Assembly (NCBI RefSeq): GCF_025823185.1
Contig: NZ_JACKVK010000001.1
Coordinates: 380,846-444,845 of the forward strand
Reading direction: 5' to 3'
Length of the DNA stretch: 64,000 nucleotides
From: Mycobacterium yunnanensis
GTDB lineage: Bacteria > Actinomycetota > Actinomycetes > Mycobacteriales > Mycobacteriaceae
The translations under genes were made by a program, and so were the position numbers. This document shows, one piece after another, positions 41,667 to 49,689 of the stretch (the first letter of the stretch is position 1; each line of letters starts with the position of its first letter). The notes under the pieces were generated by a model. The model was not told the DNA's origin. It made no database searches and worked only from the letters and a program-made list of their open reading frames with translations.

Positions 41667-42018
41667 CGGCACGGGGGTGATCGAGCGACGTCCCACACCC
41701 CGAAGTGACGTCCGCACGCGGCGGTGATGGTTACGGCCCGCCCGGGCCCGCACCGCGGTGATTCGATCGTGCATGCGCCACACCTCCGACGAGCGTCGGG
41801 CCACTGCTGCCGTGCCGAGCCGGCCAGCGACGTGGTGTGACCGCGGGCATACCTCCGCGCGCCGCCGGTCGCCGGCGATCTCCATGCGATCTCCACGTGG
41901 TCTTCACCCAGTGGGTTCTTCGGCCGCCCATGCTGGTTGAAGCGATCAGAAGCCGTTGCAAGACAACGACTTGCGACTGAATCGCCGACCACGTCGGAAC
42001 GTCGAAGGAGAAGTCAGC
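41667..42018. other. 352-bp region without a supported gene
   Basis: No frame has good coding features. An imperfect 8-bp hairpin lies around 41953-41975 (GTTGCAAG and CTTGCGAC). The last 20 bp provide AAGGAG for the next gene. I see nothing else. Confidence 0.4.
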
Positions 42019-42354
42019 ATGAGACTCGTGAAGATTACCGCGCGCGCCGCGGTCGCCGCCGCCCTGAGTGTGAGCGCACTCGGGCTCGGCGCCGGTGCCG
42101 CAACGGCATTGGCTGACACTGGATTTCACCAAGATCGGTGCTTTGGGCACTTCTGTGGCCGCGACGGCGACGGCCGCCACGACCGGCGAGACGACTTCCG
42201 GTTCGACGACCGGCGGTGGGATCAGCGCGGGTTCGACGACGGCCGCCGCGACCACCGTCCCTTCAACTACCGCGGCTTCCGCGCGGATCCGTTCTTCGAC
42301 CGCGGTCGCGGCATCTGGGGGTTCTGGTTCCTCGGCGTCTTCATTCCGCTGTGA
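42019..42354 (+). CDS. Small secreted Asp/Arg-rich protein
   Basis: The 111-residue protein starts behind AAGGAG and has a Sec signal peptide (about 1-32, ITARAAVAAALSVSALGLGA, cleavage near ALA-DT). The mature part holds two cysteines (RCFGHFCGR) and is dominated by Asp, Arg, Phe and Gly (RRDDFRFDDRRWDQRGFDDG), ending in hydrophobic GFWFLGVFIPL. The low-complexity charge pattern suggests a disordered exported protein. Function is unknown. Confidence 0.7.
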   Translation: MRLVKITARAAVAAALSVSALGLGAGAATALADTGFHQDRCFGHFCGRDGDGRHDRRDDFRFDDRRWDQRGFDDGRRDHRPFNYRGFRADPFFDRGRGIWGFWFLGVFIPL

Positions 42355-42410
42355 GCAGCGGCGCGAGTCGGCCGACACCCCACCACCACGTTTCCCCCGA
42401 AAGGTCTTCC

Positions 42411-43607
42411 ATGAGCATCCACGCCCTCCCCGCCACGCACCACGGCTCGTCGTCCGACGAACTGGTGGCACGCGCAGTGGCCCTGCAACCCCTGCTACGT
42501 CGACACGCCGGCTACGGCGACGTGAACCGCCGGCAGCCCGACGAGGTGATCGAGGCGATGACCGACGCCGGGTTGTTCGGTCTGCTGGTGCCGCGGCGCT
42601 TCGGCGGGCAGGAGGCGAACCTGCGGACCCTGCTCGAGGTCGCCGAGGCACTCGGCGAGGCCGACGCCTCGGCGGCCTGGGTGGTCAGTCTGGGATCGGT
42701 GGCGGGGTGGTTGGTGGGCCTGGCCTCCGAACGAGCCCGCGACGAGGTCTTCGGCGACGGCCCCGGCGTCCGGATCGCCGGCAGCATCACGCCCAGTCCG
42801 GGCCGGCGGGTGGAGGGCGGTCTGCGGGTGAGCGGCCGGTGGCCGTACGCCTCCGGTGCCCCGCACGCCACGTGGGCGGTGGTGGGCGCACTGGTCCCCG
42901 ACGACGCCGGCACTCCCGAGGTGCTGCTGTGCCTGGTGCCGATGTCGGAACTCACCGTCGAGGACACCTGGCACACCGTGGGCATGCGGGGCACCGGCTC
43001 GCACACCCTGGCCGGGGAGGACGTGTTCGTGCCGTCGTACCGCACCGTCCCTCTGGCCGACATCGCCGAGGGCGGGTACTCCGACCCCTCGGGTGAGGTA
43101 GGCGATCAGCCGCACACGGGATCGGTTCTTTCGCTGTCGATTCTGTGCCCGCTGCTGGGGCTGGGGCGGGCCGCGCTGGCGCTGGCCACCGAGAAGGCCA
43201 CGCAGAAGCCGCTGCACCACACCGTCTACCAGCGGCAGGCCGACTCGGTGGGTGTGCAGATCCAGTTGGCCCAGGCCAACCTCGCGTTGCAGACCGCGCG
43301 GTTGCACGCGCTGAGCGTCGTCGACGAACTCGACGCCGCAGGCGCCAGGGGGCAGCGGCCCGACTACGCCGTGCGTGCCCGGTTGCGTGCCCAGTGCGGT
43401 CATGCCATGACCCAGGTCCTCGAGGCGGTCGAGATCGCCGCCAACCTCTACGGCGCAGGCGGTTTCGCCGAAGCCAGCCCGATGCAGCAGGTGTGGCGCG
43501 ACGCCAACGTCATCGCCCGCCACGCCGGACAGAACGCCGCCGTCGGCTACGAGGTGCTTGGCAAGGCACTGCTGGACGTACCCGAGCGCATCAGCCCGAC
43601 TGTGTGA
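42411..43607 (+). CDS. Acyl-CoA dehydrogenase-like flavoprotein (group D monooxygenase type)
   Basis: The 398-residue protein has the acyl-CoA dehydrogenase fold: N-terminal helical domain (DAGLFGLLVPRRFGGQEANL), beta domain (ASGAPHATWAVVGALV and TVGMRGTGSHTLAGEDVFVP) and C-terminal helical domain (ANLYGAGGFAEASPMQQVWR). It lacks the usual catalytic Glu motif and resembles HsaA/hydroxylase-type proteins that use reduced flavin. Its aromatic or thio substrate is unknown. Start ATG 42411 follows GAAAGG. It ends at a strong terminator. Confidence 0.82.
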   Translation: MSIHALPATHHGSSSDELVARAVALQPLLRRHAGYGDVNRRQPDEVIEAMTDAGLFGLLVPRRFGGQEANLRTLLEVAEALGEADASAAWVVSLGSVAGWLVGLASERARDEVFGDGPGVRIAGSITPSPGRRVEGGLRVSGRWPYASGAPHATWAVVGALVPDDAGTPEVLLCLVPMSELTVEDTWHTVGMRGTGSHTLAGEDVFVPSYRTVPLADIAEGGYSDPSGEVGDQPHTGSVLSLSILCPLLGLGRAALALATEKATQKPLHHTVYQRQADSVGVQIQLAQANLALQTARLHALSVVDELDAAGARGQRPDYAVRARLRAQCGHAMTQVLEAVEIAANLYGAGGFAEASPMQQVWRDANVIARHAGQNAAVGYEVLGKALLDVPERISPTV

Positions 43608-43612
43608 AACGA

Positions 43613-43648
43613 CGAGGAAGCGCATCCCCCACGGGGTGCGCTTCCTCG
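43613..43648. terminator. Hairpin terminator between flavoprotein and DAHP synthase genes
   Basis: CGAGGAAGCGCA plus CCCC pairs with GGGG plus TGCGCTTCCTCG with one bulged T and a 3-nt loop. It lies between two convergent genes and serves both. Confidence 0.85.
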
Positions 43649-43667
43649 GTCGCGAACCGCGTTGCCG

Positions 43668-44732
43668 CTAGCGGACTTTGGCGGCATGCAGACGGGCCAG
43701 GATGTCGGCGGTGGTGGTGAAGTCCATGCAGGCGTCGGTGACGGACTGGCCGTACACGAGGTCTCCGGTGACGGGCTGGGCGCCCGCGACCAGGAAGCTC
43801 TCCAGCATCACGCCGCTGATGCCGCGCTCGCCGTCGGCGATGCGGGCGGCAATCTCGTCGGCGACCTCGGCCTGGCGCACGTGATCCTTGCCCGAGTTGG
43901 CGTGCGAGCAGTCGACCATCACGTTGTCCGGCAGCCCCGCCGCGGCCAAGCCTTCGATCGCCGCGGCGACCGAGCACGCGTCGTAGTTGGGGCCCGAGGA
44001 TCCGCCGCGCAGGATCAGATGGCAGTCGGGGTTGCCCGCGGTCTCGACGATGGCGCCGCGGCCGAGGTCGTCGATTCCAAAGAAGACGTGTTGTGCCGCA
44101 GCCGCTCTCACGCCGTCGACGGCGGGTTGGACGTTGCCGTCGGTGCCGTTCTTGAACCCGATCGGCATCGACAGTCCGGAGGCCAGCTGACGGTGAATCT
44201 GCGATTCGGTGGTCCTGGCTCCGATCGCGCCCCAGGACACGGTGTCGGCGATGTACTGCGGGCTGGTCGGCTCGAGGAATTCGCAGCCCACGGCCAACCC
44301 GATCTCGCCGATGTCGAGCAGCAGTGCCCGCGCGGTGCGCAGCCCGCGCTCGACGTCGAAGGTGCCGTCCATCCCGGGGTCGTTGATCAGACCCTTCCAA
44401 CCGACGGTCGTGCGGGGCTTCTCGAAGTAGACCCGCATGACGATCTTGAGGCGGTCGGCGTAGGCGTCGGCCAACGGCGCCAGCCGGCGCGCGTAGTCCA
44501 GCGCCGCCACTGGGTCGTGCACCGAGCAGGGTCCCACGACGACGAGCAGCCGGTCGTCGCGACCGGCGAGGATCTCGGTGATCTCGTCGCGGTGGCGTCG
44601 AACCGCCGCGGCGCCGTCGGGGCCGAGGGGCAGCTCAGCCAAGAGTTGCTCGGATGGCGGCACGGGCCGAAACGAGACGATCCGCCGGTCGGAGGTCGGT
44701 TCGACGTCTGCGATGGTGCTGGTGATGGTCAC
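43668..44732 (-). CDS. aroG: 3-deoxy-7-phosphoheptulonate (DAHP) synthase, class I
   Basis: The 354-residue enzyme has the class I motifs VVGPCSVHDP, MRVYFEKPRTTVGWKGLIND, GARTTESQIHRQLASGLSMP, GFKNGTDG and ILRGGSSGPNYD, and the metal-site DCSHANSGK. It condenses PEP and erythrose-4-phosphate, the first step of the shikimate pathway. Mycobacteria usually rely on a class II enzyme, so this is an additional type. GTG 44732 (MTITSTIADVEP) was chosen as it leaves room for the leader; a start at 44825 would lie inside the terminator hairpin. Upstream attenuation is predicted. Confidence 0.95.
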   Translation of the reverse strand: MTITSTIADVEPTSDRRIVSFRPVPPSEQLLAELPLGPDGAAAVRRHRDEITEILAGRDDRLLVVVGPCSVHDPVAALDYARRLAPLADAYADRLKIVMRVYFEKPRTTVGWKGLINDPGMDGTFDVERGLRTARALLLDIGEIGLAVGCEFLEPTSPQYIADTVSWGAIGARTTESQIHRQLASGLSMPIGFKNGTDGNVQPAVDGVRAAAAQHVFFGIDDLGRGAIVETAGNPDCHLILRGGSSGPNYDACSVAAAIEGLAAAGLPDNVMVDCSHANSGKDHVRQAEVADEIAARIADGERGISGVMLESFLVAGAQPVTGDLVYGQSVTDACMDFTTTADILARLHAAKVR

Positions 44733-44784
44733 GATGTGGGCGGGCTTCCTGTGAGTGGTTTCCCAGGGCTCACCCGTCGACGTT

Positions 44785-44942
44785 CCGGAGCCCTGAAATG
44801 ACGAAAGCAGCGACCTCGTGGTCACTGCTGGGCTCCGGGTGGCGTATCGCGCGTCGAGTTACGGCGCCTTATCGCAGGCTCCACCCGGAGCCGAGATAAA
44901 GCGCCAATAGCTGCGCGTGCCGATGTTCACGTCGGCCACCAT
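44785..44942 (-). promoter_or_regulatory. Aromatic-amino-acid attenuator upstream of DAHP synthase
   Basis: On the minus strand a short peptide gene is followed by pairing options. RNA from 44892-44881 (GGCUCCGGGUGG) pairs perfectly with 44842-44831 (CCACCCGGAGCC). The latter also pairs over 9 bp with 44793-44785 (CCGGAGCCC with GGGCUCCGG). The two pairings exclude each other. Within the second sits a 10-bp hairpin at 44829-44806 (loop ACGA) followed by UUUCGU, a terminator-like unit. Ribosome stalling at the Tyr-Trp-Arg-Phe codons would choose between them. Confidence 0.72.
44859..44942 (-). CDS. Leader peptide with Tyr-Trp-Arg-Phe run
   Basis: ATG 44942 opens a 27-codon frame reading MVADVNIGTRSYWRFISAPG and ending GACDKAP, stop TAA. 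Tyr12, Trp13 and Phe15, the three aromatic amino acids, lie within four codons. An in-frame GTG at 44930 would be leaderless behind TATGGT (44943-44938), which is equally plausible. It ends just before the first alternative helix, the standard position for a translated attenuator. Confidence 0.65.
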   Translation of the reverse strand: MVADVNIGTRSYWRFISAPGGACDKAP

Positions 44943-44976
44943 ACCGTGTCATCCGCCGGGCGGACGAACCGCGGCC

Positions 44977-45357
44977 TCAGTTCGGCTTGTTGAAGATGTA
45001 GCGGGCGATCTTCCACGGTCCGTCGTCGGCGGTGAAGACGAACATCTCGCGGTTCGATTCGGCCGACCGCTCTCCGGTGGCGTGAACGGTCTGCTGCCCG
45101 GCGCTGCGCGTCAGCGCGTAGGCGACGACGTCACTGGCCACGACCAGCTCGTCGACGGTGAACGTGACGTCGAGGTGGATGGCCGCGAAGATCTGCTCAT
45201 AGGCCCGGGTGAGGTCGGGGCCCGCGGCGGTGGGCAGGGTCGTCGGCATGAAGACGCCGTCAGCGGTGTAGCACGACACCGCAAGGGCGGTGTCGTCGGT
45301 GTTCAGTGCGCGCTCGTACGTGTCGAGCAGTGCGCGGATTTCGGCTTCTGGGCTCAT
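44977..45357 (-). CDS. NTF2-like (SgcJ/SnoaL type) small protein
   Basis: The 126-residue protein has the NTF2-like fold of YybH/SgcJ/EcaC proteins: EIRALLDTYERALNTDDTAL, VSCYTADGVFMPTTLPTAAG, and a final DDGPWKIARYIFNK strand. Members act as small isomerases, hydrolases or binding proteins. It lies downstream of the MarR gene on the same strand with two palindromes between, so it is probably the MarR target. Confidence 0.85.
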   Translation of the reverse strand: MSPEAEIRALLDTYERALNTDDTALAVSCYTADGVFMPTTLPTAAGPDLTRAYEQIFAAIHLDVTFTVDELVVASDVVAYALTRSAGQQTVHATGERSAESNREMFVFTADDGPWKIARYIFNKPN

Positions 45358-45368
45358 GCTCTCGAACT

Positions 45369-45398
45369 ATATTCCATGGAATATGATTCCGCAGAATC
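45369..45398. promoter_or_regulatory. Two adjacent palindromes, candidate MarR operators
   Basis: ATATTCCATGGAATAT (45369-45384) is a perfect 16-bp palindrome. GATTC-CGCA-GAATC (45385-45398) follows at once. Both lie between the MarR stop and the NTF2-like start (12-41 nt upstream of the latter), fitting MarR binding over its promoter. Confidence 0.65.
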
Positions 45399-45416
45399 TA
45401 AATCCGACGGGCGGTG

Positions 45417-45863
45417 TCACACCTGAGAACGGCCACCGGCCTGCGCGACGGCTCGGCGCAGTGCCAGCAGTGTCGACTCGAACCGTTGCAGCGCTGACGT
45501 GGCGACGGCGGCGCCGATGAGCGACTGCAATTCGTCTTCCAACGCCGTCGACGCCTTGGCCAGCAGACGGCGGCCAGTCGGCGTCAGTTCGATGACCGAC
45601 GACCGTCGATCGTCGGGGTTCGCCACCCGGGCACAATGACCGGCGGCCACGAGTCGGTCGACGAGCTTGCTGGTCCCACCGACGGTGATCGACAGTTCGG
45701 TGGCGATGTCGAACACCCGGCAAGACGGCACCCGAGCGATCACCTGCATGGGCTCGAACCAGGACAGCGGGAGGTCGAAGTCGGCTCGAAGTCGAGCGTC
45801 GGCCGCGTTCCACAACTCCGTCTCGAGACGAACCAACTCGCTGAAGAGACCGGCCAGTTCCAC
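45417..45863 (-). CDS. MarR-family transcriptional regulator
   Basis: The 148-residue protein has a MarR winged helix: CRVFDIATELSITVGGTSKL, VDRLVAAGHCARVANPDDRR, SSVIELTPTGRRLL. It is probably a repressor of the downstream NTF2-like gene and perhaps the divergent MFS transporter 115 bp away. The single Cys in the recognition region could serve redox sensing, but this is speculative. Confidence 0.9.
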   Translation of the reverse strand: MELAGLFSELVRLETELWNAADARLRADFDLPLSWFEPMQVIARVPSCRVFDIATELSITVGGTSKLVDRLVAAGHCARVANPDDRRSSVIELTPTGRRLLAKASTALEDELQSLIGAAVATSALQRFESTLLALRRAVAQAGGRSQV

Positions 45864-45978
45864 TCCAAGAAAGTACCGCCAACCACCGGCCTCGACGGTC
45901 TCGACGCGAATGGTTTCCGCAGGCCGATTGGCGGGAACTGCCGTTCGGCAGCAGAGTGCCTATTCCGAGGAGGGGACC

Positions 45979-47496
45979 ATGGTGACACCCGCCGAAACGC
46001 AGGGCGCCCCGATCCGCAGCCTGATTCCGGCCCGCATCGACCGACTGCCGTGGTCGCCGTTCCACACCCGACTCGTGGTGGCACTCGGAGTCGCGTGGAT
46101 TCTGGACGGGCTCGAGATCACCGTGGCCAGCGCCGTCGCCGACACCCTCAGTCAGCCCGAGACCCTGGGGCTCTCCTCGGCCGCCGTCGGCTTTCTCGCC
46201 ACGGTGTATCTGGCGGGCGAGGTCGTCGGTGCTCTGTTCTTCGGGCGCCTGTCCGACAAGCTCGGTCGGCGCAACCTCTTCATGGTCACGTTGGGCGTGT
46301 ACCTGGTGGGCAGCGGGCTCACCGCGCTGACCCTCGGCAACGGCCTCGGGTGGGTGGTGTTCCTCTACGCGACCCGCTTCATCGCGGGTATGGGCATCGG
46401 CGGGGAGTACGCCGCGATCAACTCGGCGATCGACGAGCTGATCCCGGCGCGATACCGTGGCCGCGTCGACATCGCCGTCAACGGAACTTATTGGGCCGGA
46501 GCGATACTCGGTACCCTCGGCACCTTCGTCTTCCTCAAGTCGATGGACCTGGGTCTCGGCTGGCGACTTGCGTTCTTGATCGGCCCGGTGCTCGGCTTGG
46601 TCATCCTGGTGGTGCGGCGCCATCTGCCGGAGAGTCCGCGCTGGCAGGTGATGAACGGCCGCGTCGACGAGGCCGAGCAGTCGATCAGCTTCATCGAGCA
46701 CGAAGTCGAGGCCACCGGCGCCACGTTGGCGCGCGTCGACGACGCCAAGGCCATCGAGCTCAGGCCGACGCAGAAGATCGGCTACCTGGCGTTGACGCGC
46801 GTGCTGTTCCGCGACTATCCCAAGCGCGCGATCCTCGGTGCTTCGCTGATGATCAGCCAGTCCTTCCTCTACAACGCGATCTTCTTCACCTACACCCTGG
46901 TGCTCGGCAAGTTCTACGGCGTGCCGTCGGAGTCCACGCCGCTCTACCTAATCGCCTTCGCGGTGGGTAATCTGGCCGGCCCGTTGGCCATTGGCCACTT
47001 CTTCGACACCGTCGGCCGCCGCAAGATGATCTCCGGGACCTACGTGCTGTCTGGTGTGCTGCTCGCCGGCAGCGCCGGTCTGTTCTACGCCGGAGTGCTC
47101 AACGCCGTCACCCAGACCGTGGCGTGGTGCGTGATCTTCTTCTTCGCTTCGGCGGGGGCCAGTTCGGCCTATCTGACGGTGAGTGAGATCTTTCCTCTCG
47201 AGGTCAGGGCCAAGGCGATCGCGGTGTTCTTCGCCATCGCACAGTGTTTCGGCGCACTGGGGCCGGTGGTCTACGGCGCCCTCATCGGTGACGGTTCACG
47301 ACCGGTGCTGCTGTTCGTCGGTTACCTGCTGGGTGCGGCGGTGATGGCCGGCGGCGGGCTGATCGCATGGTTCCTCGCCGTCGACGCCGAGGGCAAGTCG
47401 CTCGAAGACGTGGCGACGCCGCTGGCCGCAGGCGGTGTCGACCGCAGACGCGGATCGGTACGGGCCGAGGGCGCGAGCCGGCCGCGATCACCCTGA
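45979..47496 (+). CDS. MFS transporter, sugar-porter-like
   Basis: The 505-residue protein has 12 predicted TM helices, the MFS loop 2-3 motif GRLSDKLGRRN, RFIAGMGIGGEYAAINSAID after TM4, and PESPRW in the loop after TM6, all marks of the sugar/aromatic-acid porter group. ATG 45979 follows GAGGAGGGG. The substrate is not clear: sugars, organic acids or a drug. It is divergent from the MarR gene, which may regulate it. Confidence 0.88.
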   Translation: MVTPAETQGAPIRSLIPARIDRLPWSPFHTRLVVALGVAWILDGLEITVASAVADTLSQPETLGLSSAAVGFLATVYLAGEVVGALFFGRLSDKLGRRNLFMVTLGVYLVGSGLTALTLGNGLGWVVFLYATRFIAGMGIGGEYAAINSAIDELIPARYRGRVDIAVNGTYWAGAILGTLGTFVFLKSMDLGLGWRLAFLIGPVLGLVILVVRRHLPESPRWQVMNGRVDEAEQSISFIEHEVEATGATLARVDDAKAIELRPTQKIGYLALTRVLFRDYPKRAILGASLMISQSFLYNAIFFTYTLVLGKFYGVPSESTPLYLIAFAVGNLAGPLAIGHFFDTVGRRKMISGTYVLSGVLLAGSAGLFYAGVLNAVTQTVAWCVIFFFASAGASSAYLTVSEIFPLEVRAKAIAVFFAIAQCFGALGPVVYGALIGDGSRPVLLFVGYLLGAAVMAGGGLIAWFLAVDAEGKSLEDVATPLAAGGVDRRRGSVRAEGASRPRSP

Positions 47497-47509
47497 GCGC
47501 CGGACGGTG

Positions 47510-49603
47510 TCACGGCCGCACGGGTGCGAGCGCTTCACCCAGCGCGCCGGTGAGATAGTCGGCGTAGTCGGAGGTGAGGTCGAATTCGTTGGCGTATACC
47601 CGCTTTCCGGCGATCACCGGCTCGCAGCGGTGCGCGCACACCCACGGGGTTGGCGTGACGTAGACGCCACCGTGAGCGGTCACGGCGGACCGCTCGGCAT
47701 CGACGAACGCGTCGTCGGGGGCGGCGTCGTCGGTGGCCGCCGAGCAGGCCTGGACCTGCTGCGGTCGCCGGGCCAGGCAGTGCGCGTCGTCGTCGTCCCA
47801 CGTGGGCAGGTCGCCGATCGCGGCGAACCTCGCCCCGGTCGGGGCCAGGGCGGCATACGTCGACGCCAGGCCGTCGGCCCACTGCGACGGTGTGACGTCG
47901 GAACCGTCGGCCAACGGCGGCCCGACCATGCCGGTCGTGACCACCAGGCGTGGCGCCAGGGCGGTGATGGCGGCGACCGCCGCGCGGTGGAATCGGTCGC
48001 AGGCGGCATTCGGCGTGCCGGACTGTTGCGACTGAAGGTGCAGATCGGCCGGTGGGCAACCGTCGAGCGCGAAGACCCTTAGCTGCCAACCATTCTCGGC
48101 GGCGAGACGGGCGAGCGGGGTGCTCCACGTCATGGCGCGGGCGTCGCCGTACGCGACGACCACCCGGTCGCCGGCGGGGTCTCCGTAGGCACACTGGCCG
48201 AAGGACGTAGCCCCGGTGTCGTCGACCCGGCTGCAGTCGAAGCCGCGTCCCGGCGACGGCGGGTCGGGTGCGGTCAGCCGTGCGGCGACCTCGGCGGGCA
48301 GGTCGGTGACGGTCTGGGCCGCCGCCACCGCGGCCTGGACCTCGGCGCCGGTGGCGAACGTGTGGTCCGACGGGCGGGCGGCGGCCGAGGCCGACGAGCT
48401 CTGGTGCGTCGCGATCAGGACCTGGGCCACGACGACGGTGACGGCGATCAGAGCCGCACCGACGGCGAGGGTGATGCCGTCGCGGGCCACGAGGAACGAC
48501 GAGTGACGGACCGGATTCTCGAGCAGTGAGTAGCTGAGCGCGGCCAGGACGGCGGCGACGGCCAGCAGGCCCGCGTTCTGCGTCTTGGTCAGCGCGTGCC
48601 CCGCGTACTGCGCGGCGACGGCGAGCACCGGCCAGTGCCACACGTAGAGGGAGTAGGAGCGCGCTCCGATCCACTGCATCGGTGCGGCGCCGAGGGCTCG
48701 TCCCACGACGGTGCGGGGATTGGCGCAGCCGGCGCCGATGAGCAGCGCCGTCCCCAGCACGGGGACGACGACGGCAGAACCCGGGTACGGGGTCCGCGCG
48801 TCGAGCAGCAACGAACTCGCGGCGATCGCCACGATGCCGAGCCCGGCGACGGTCTGCAGGATGCGGTCGTCTCGGATGCGTGCCAACGACGGCGCGGCGA
48901 CGGCGACCAGGGCGCCGAGGGCGAGCTCCCAGGCGCGGGTGAACGGTGAGAGGTAGGCCCACGTCGCGTTGGTGTGCGTGCCGATCACCGACCACGCCAG
49001 CGACGCGGCGATGACGACGCCCAGGATGGCGGCCAACCCGGGACGACGCCACCGCCCGGGCAGCGCGAGCACCGCCGCAAGGAGCACCAGCGGCCACACG
49101 ACGTAGAACTGTTCCTCGACGCCGAGGGACCACATGTGGTCCAGCGGCGAGGGCGGCAGCTGCGAACCGAGGTAGTCGTTGCCGAGCAGGCCGAAGTACA
49201 CGTTCGCCGCGAAGACCGCGGTCCACGTGGCGGCCGCGGCGACGGCGTTGCCCGTCACGAACCCGAGCAGGACGTAGGCCGTGACGGTCGTCGCGAGCAC
49301 CACGGCGGTGGCGGCGGGCAGGACGCGACGGACCCGGCGGGCGTAGAAGGCCGCGATGGAGATGCGGCCGGACCGCGAGCTTTCGCGCAGCAGCAGGCCG
49401 GTGATGAGGAAGCCCGAGATCACGAAGAACACGTCGACGCCCACACAACCGCCCGTGAAGGGGTGGGCGAAGGCGTGATAGGCCAGCACCAGAGCGACCG
49501 CGACGGCCCGCATGCCCTCGACGTCGGAGCGGAAGGTGGGCATGGCGGGCGGCGGCGAGGACCCGGCCGATGGCGGTGACGAGCCTAGTGCGACGTTGCT
49601 CAT
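47510..49603 (-). CDS. OafA-type membrane acyltransferase with degenerate SGNH domain
   Basis: The 697-residue protein has an Acyl_transf_3 membrane domain (about 20-390, some ten TM helices) beginning FRSDVEGMRAVAVALVLAYH, with catalytic His43 and GVDVFFVISGFLITG. The exported SGNH domain follows (about 430-697). In active SGNH domains block I is GDSHA and the last block DxxHLT. Here they read GDARA (Ala488 for Ser) and EFDLT (no His). The domain is probably not catalytic. Acyltransferases of this group modify surface glycans or lipids. Confidence 0.88.
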   Translation of the reverse strand: MSNVALGSSPPSAGSSPPPAMPTFRSDVEGMRAVAVALVLAYHAFAHPFTGGCVGVDVFFVISGFLITGLLLRESSRSGRISIAAFYARRVRRVLPAATAVVLATTVTAYVLLGFVTGNAVAAAATWTAVFAANVYFGLLGNDYLGSQLPPSPLDHMWSLGVEEQFYVVWPLVLLAAVLALPGRWRRPGLAAILGVVIAASLAWSVIGTHTNATWAYLSPFTRAWELALGALVAVAAPSLARIRDDRILQTVAGLGIVAIAASSLLLDARTPYPGSAVVVPVLGTALLIGAGCANPRTVVGRALGAAPMQWIGARSYSLYVWHWPVLAVAAQYAGHALTKTQNAGLLAVAAVLAALSYSLLENPVRHSSFLVARDGITLAVGAALIAVTVVVAQVLIATHQSSSASAAARPSDHTFATGAEVQAAVAAAQTVTDLPAEVAARLTAPDPPSPGRGFDCSRVDDTGATSFGQCAYGDPAGDRVVVAYGDARAMTWSTPLARLAAENGWQLRVFALDGCPPADLHLQSQQSGTPNAACDRFHRAAVAAITALAPRLVVTTGMVGPPLADGSDVTPSQWADGLASTYAALAPTGARFAAIGDLPTWDDDDAHCLARRPQQVQACSAATDDAAPDDAFVDAERSAVTAHGGVYVTPTPWVCAHRCEPVIAGKRVYANEFDLTSDYADYLTGALGEALAPVRP

Positions 49604-49689
49604 TGCCGCCTACTTCCTCGAAAGCCCACCTCGGGCTCGCTAGGGAGGACCGTAGCAGGTTGCCCTGAGGCAGGGCGGTCGAGTCGCGG

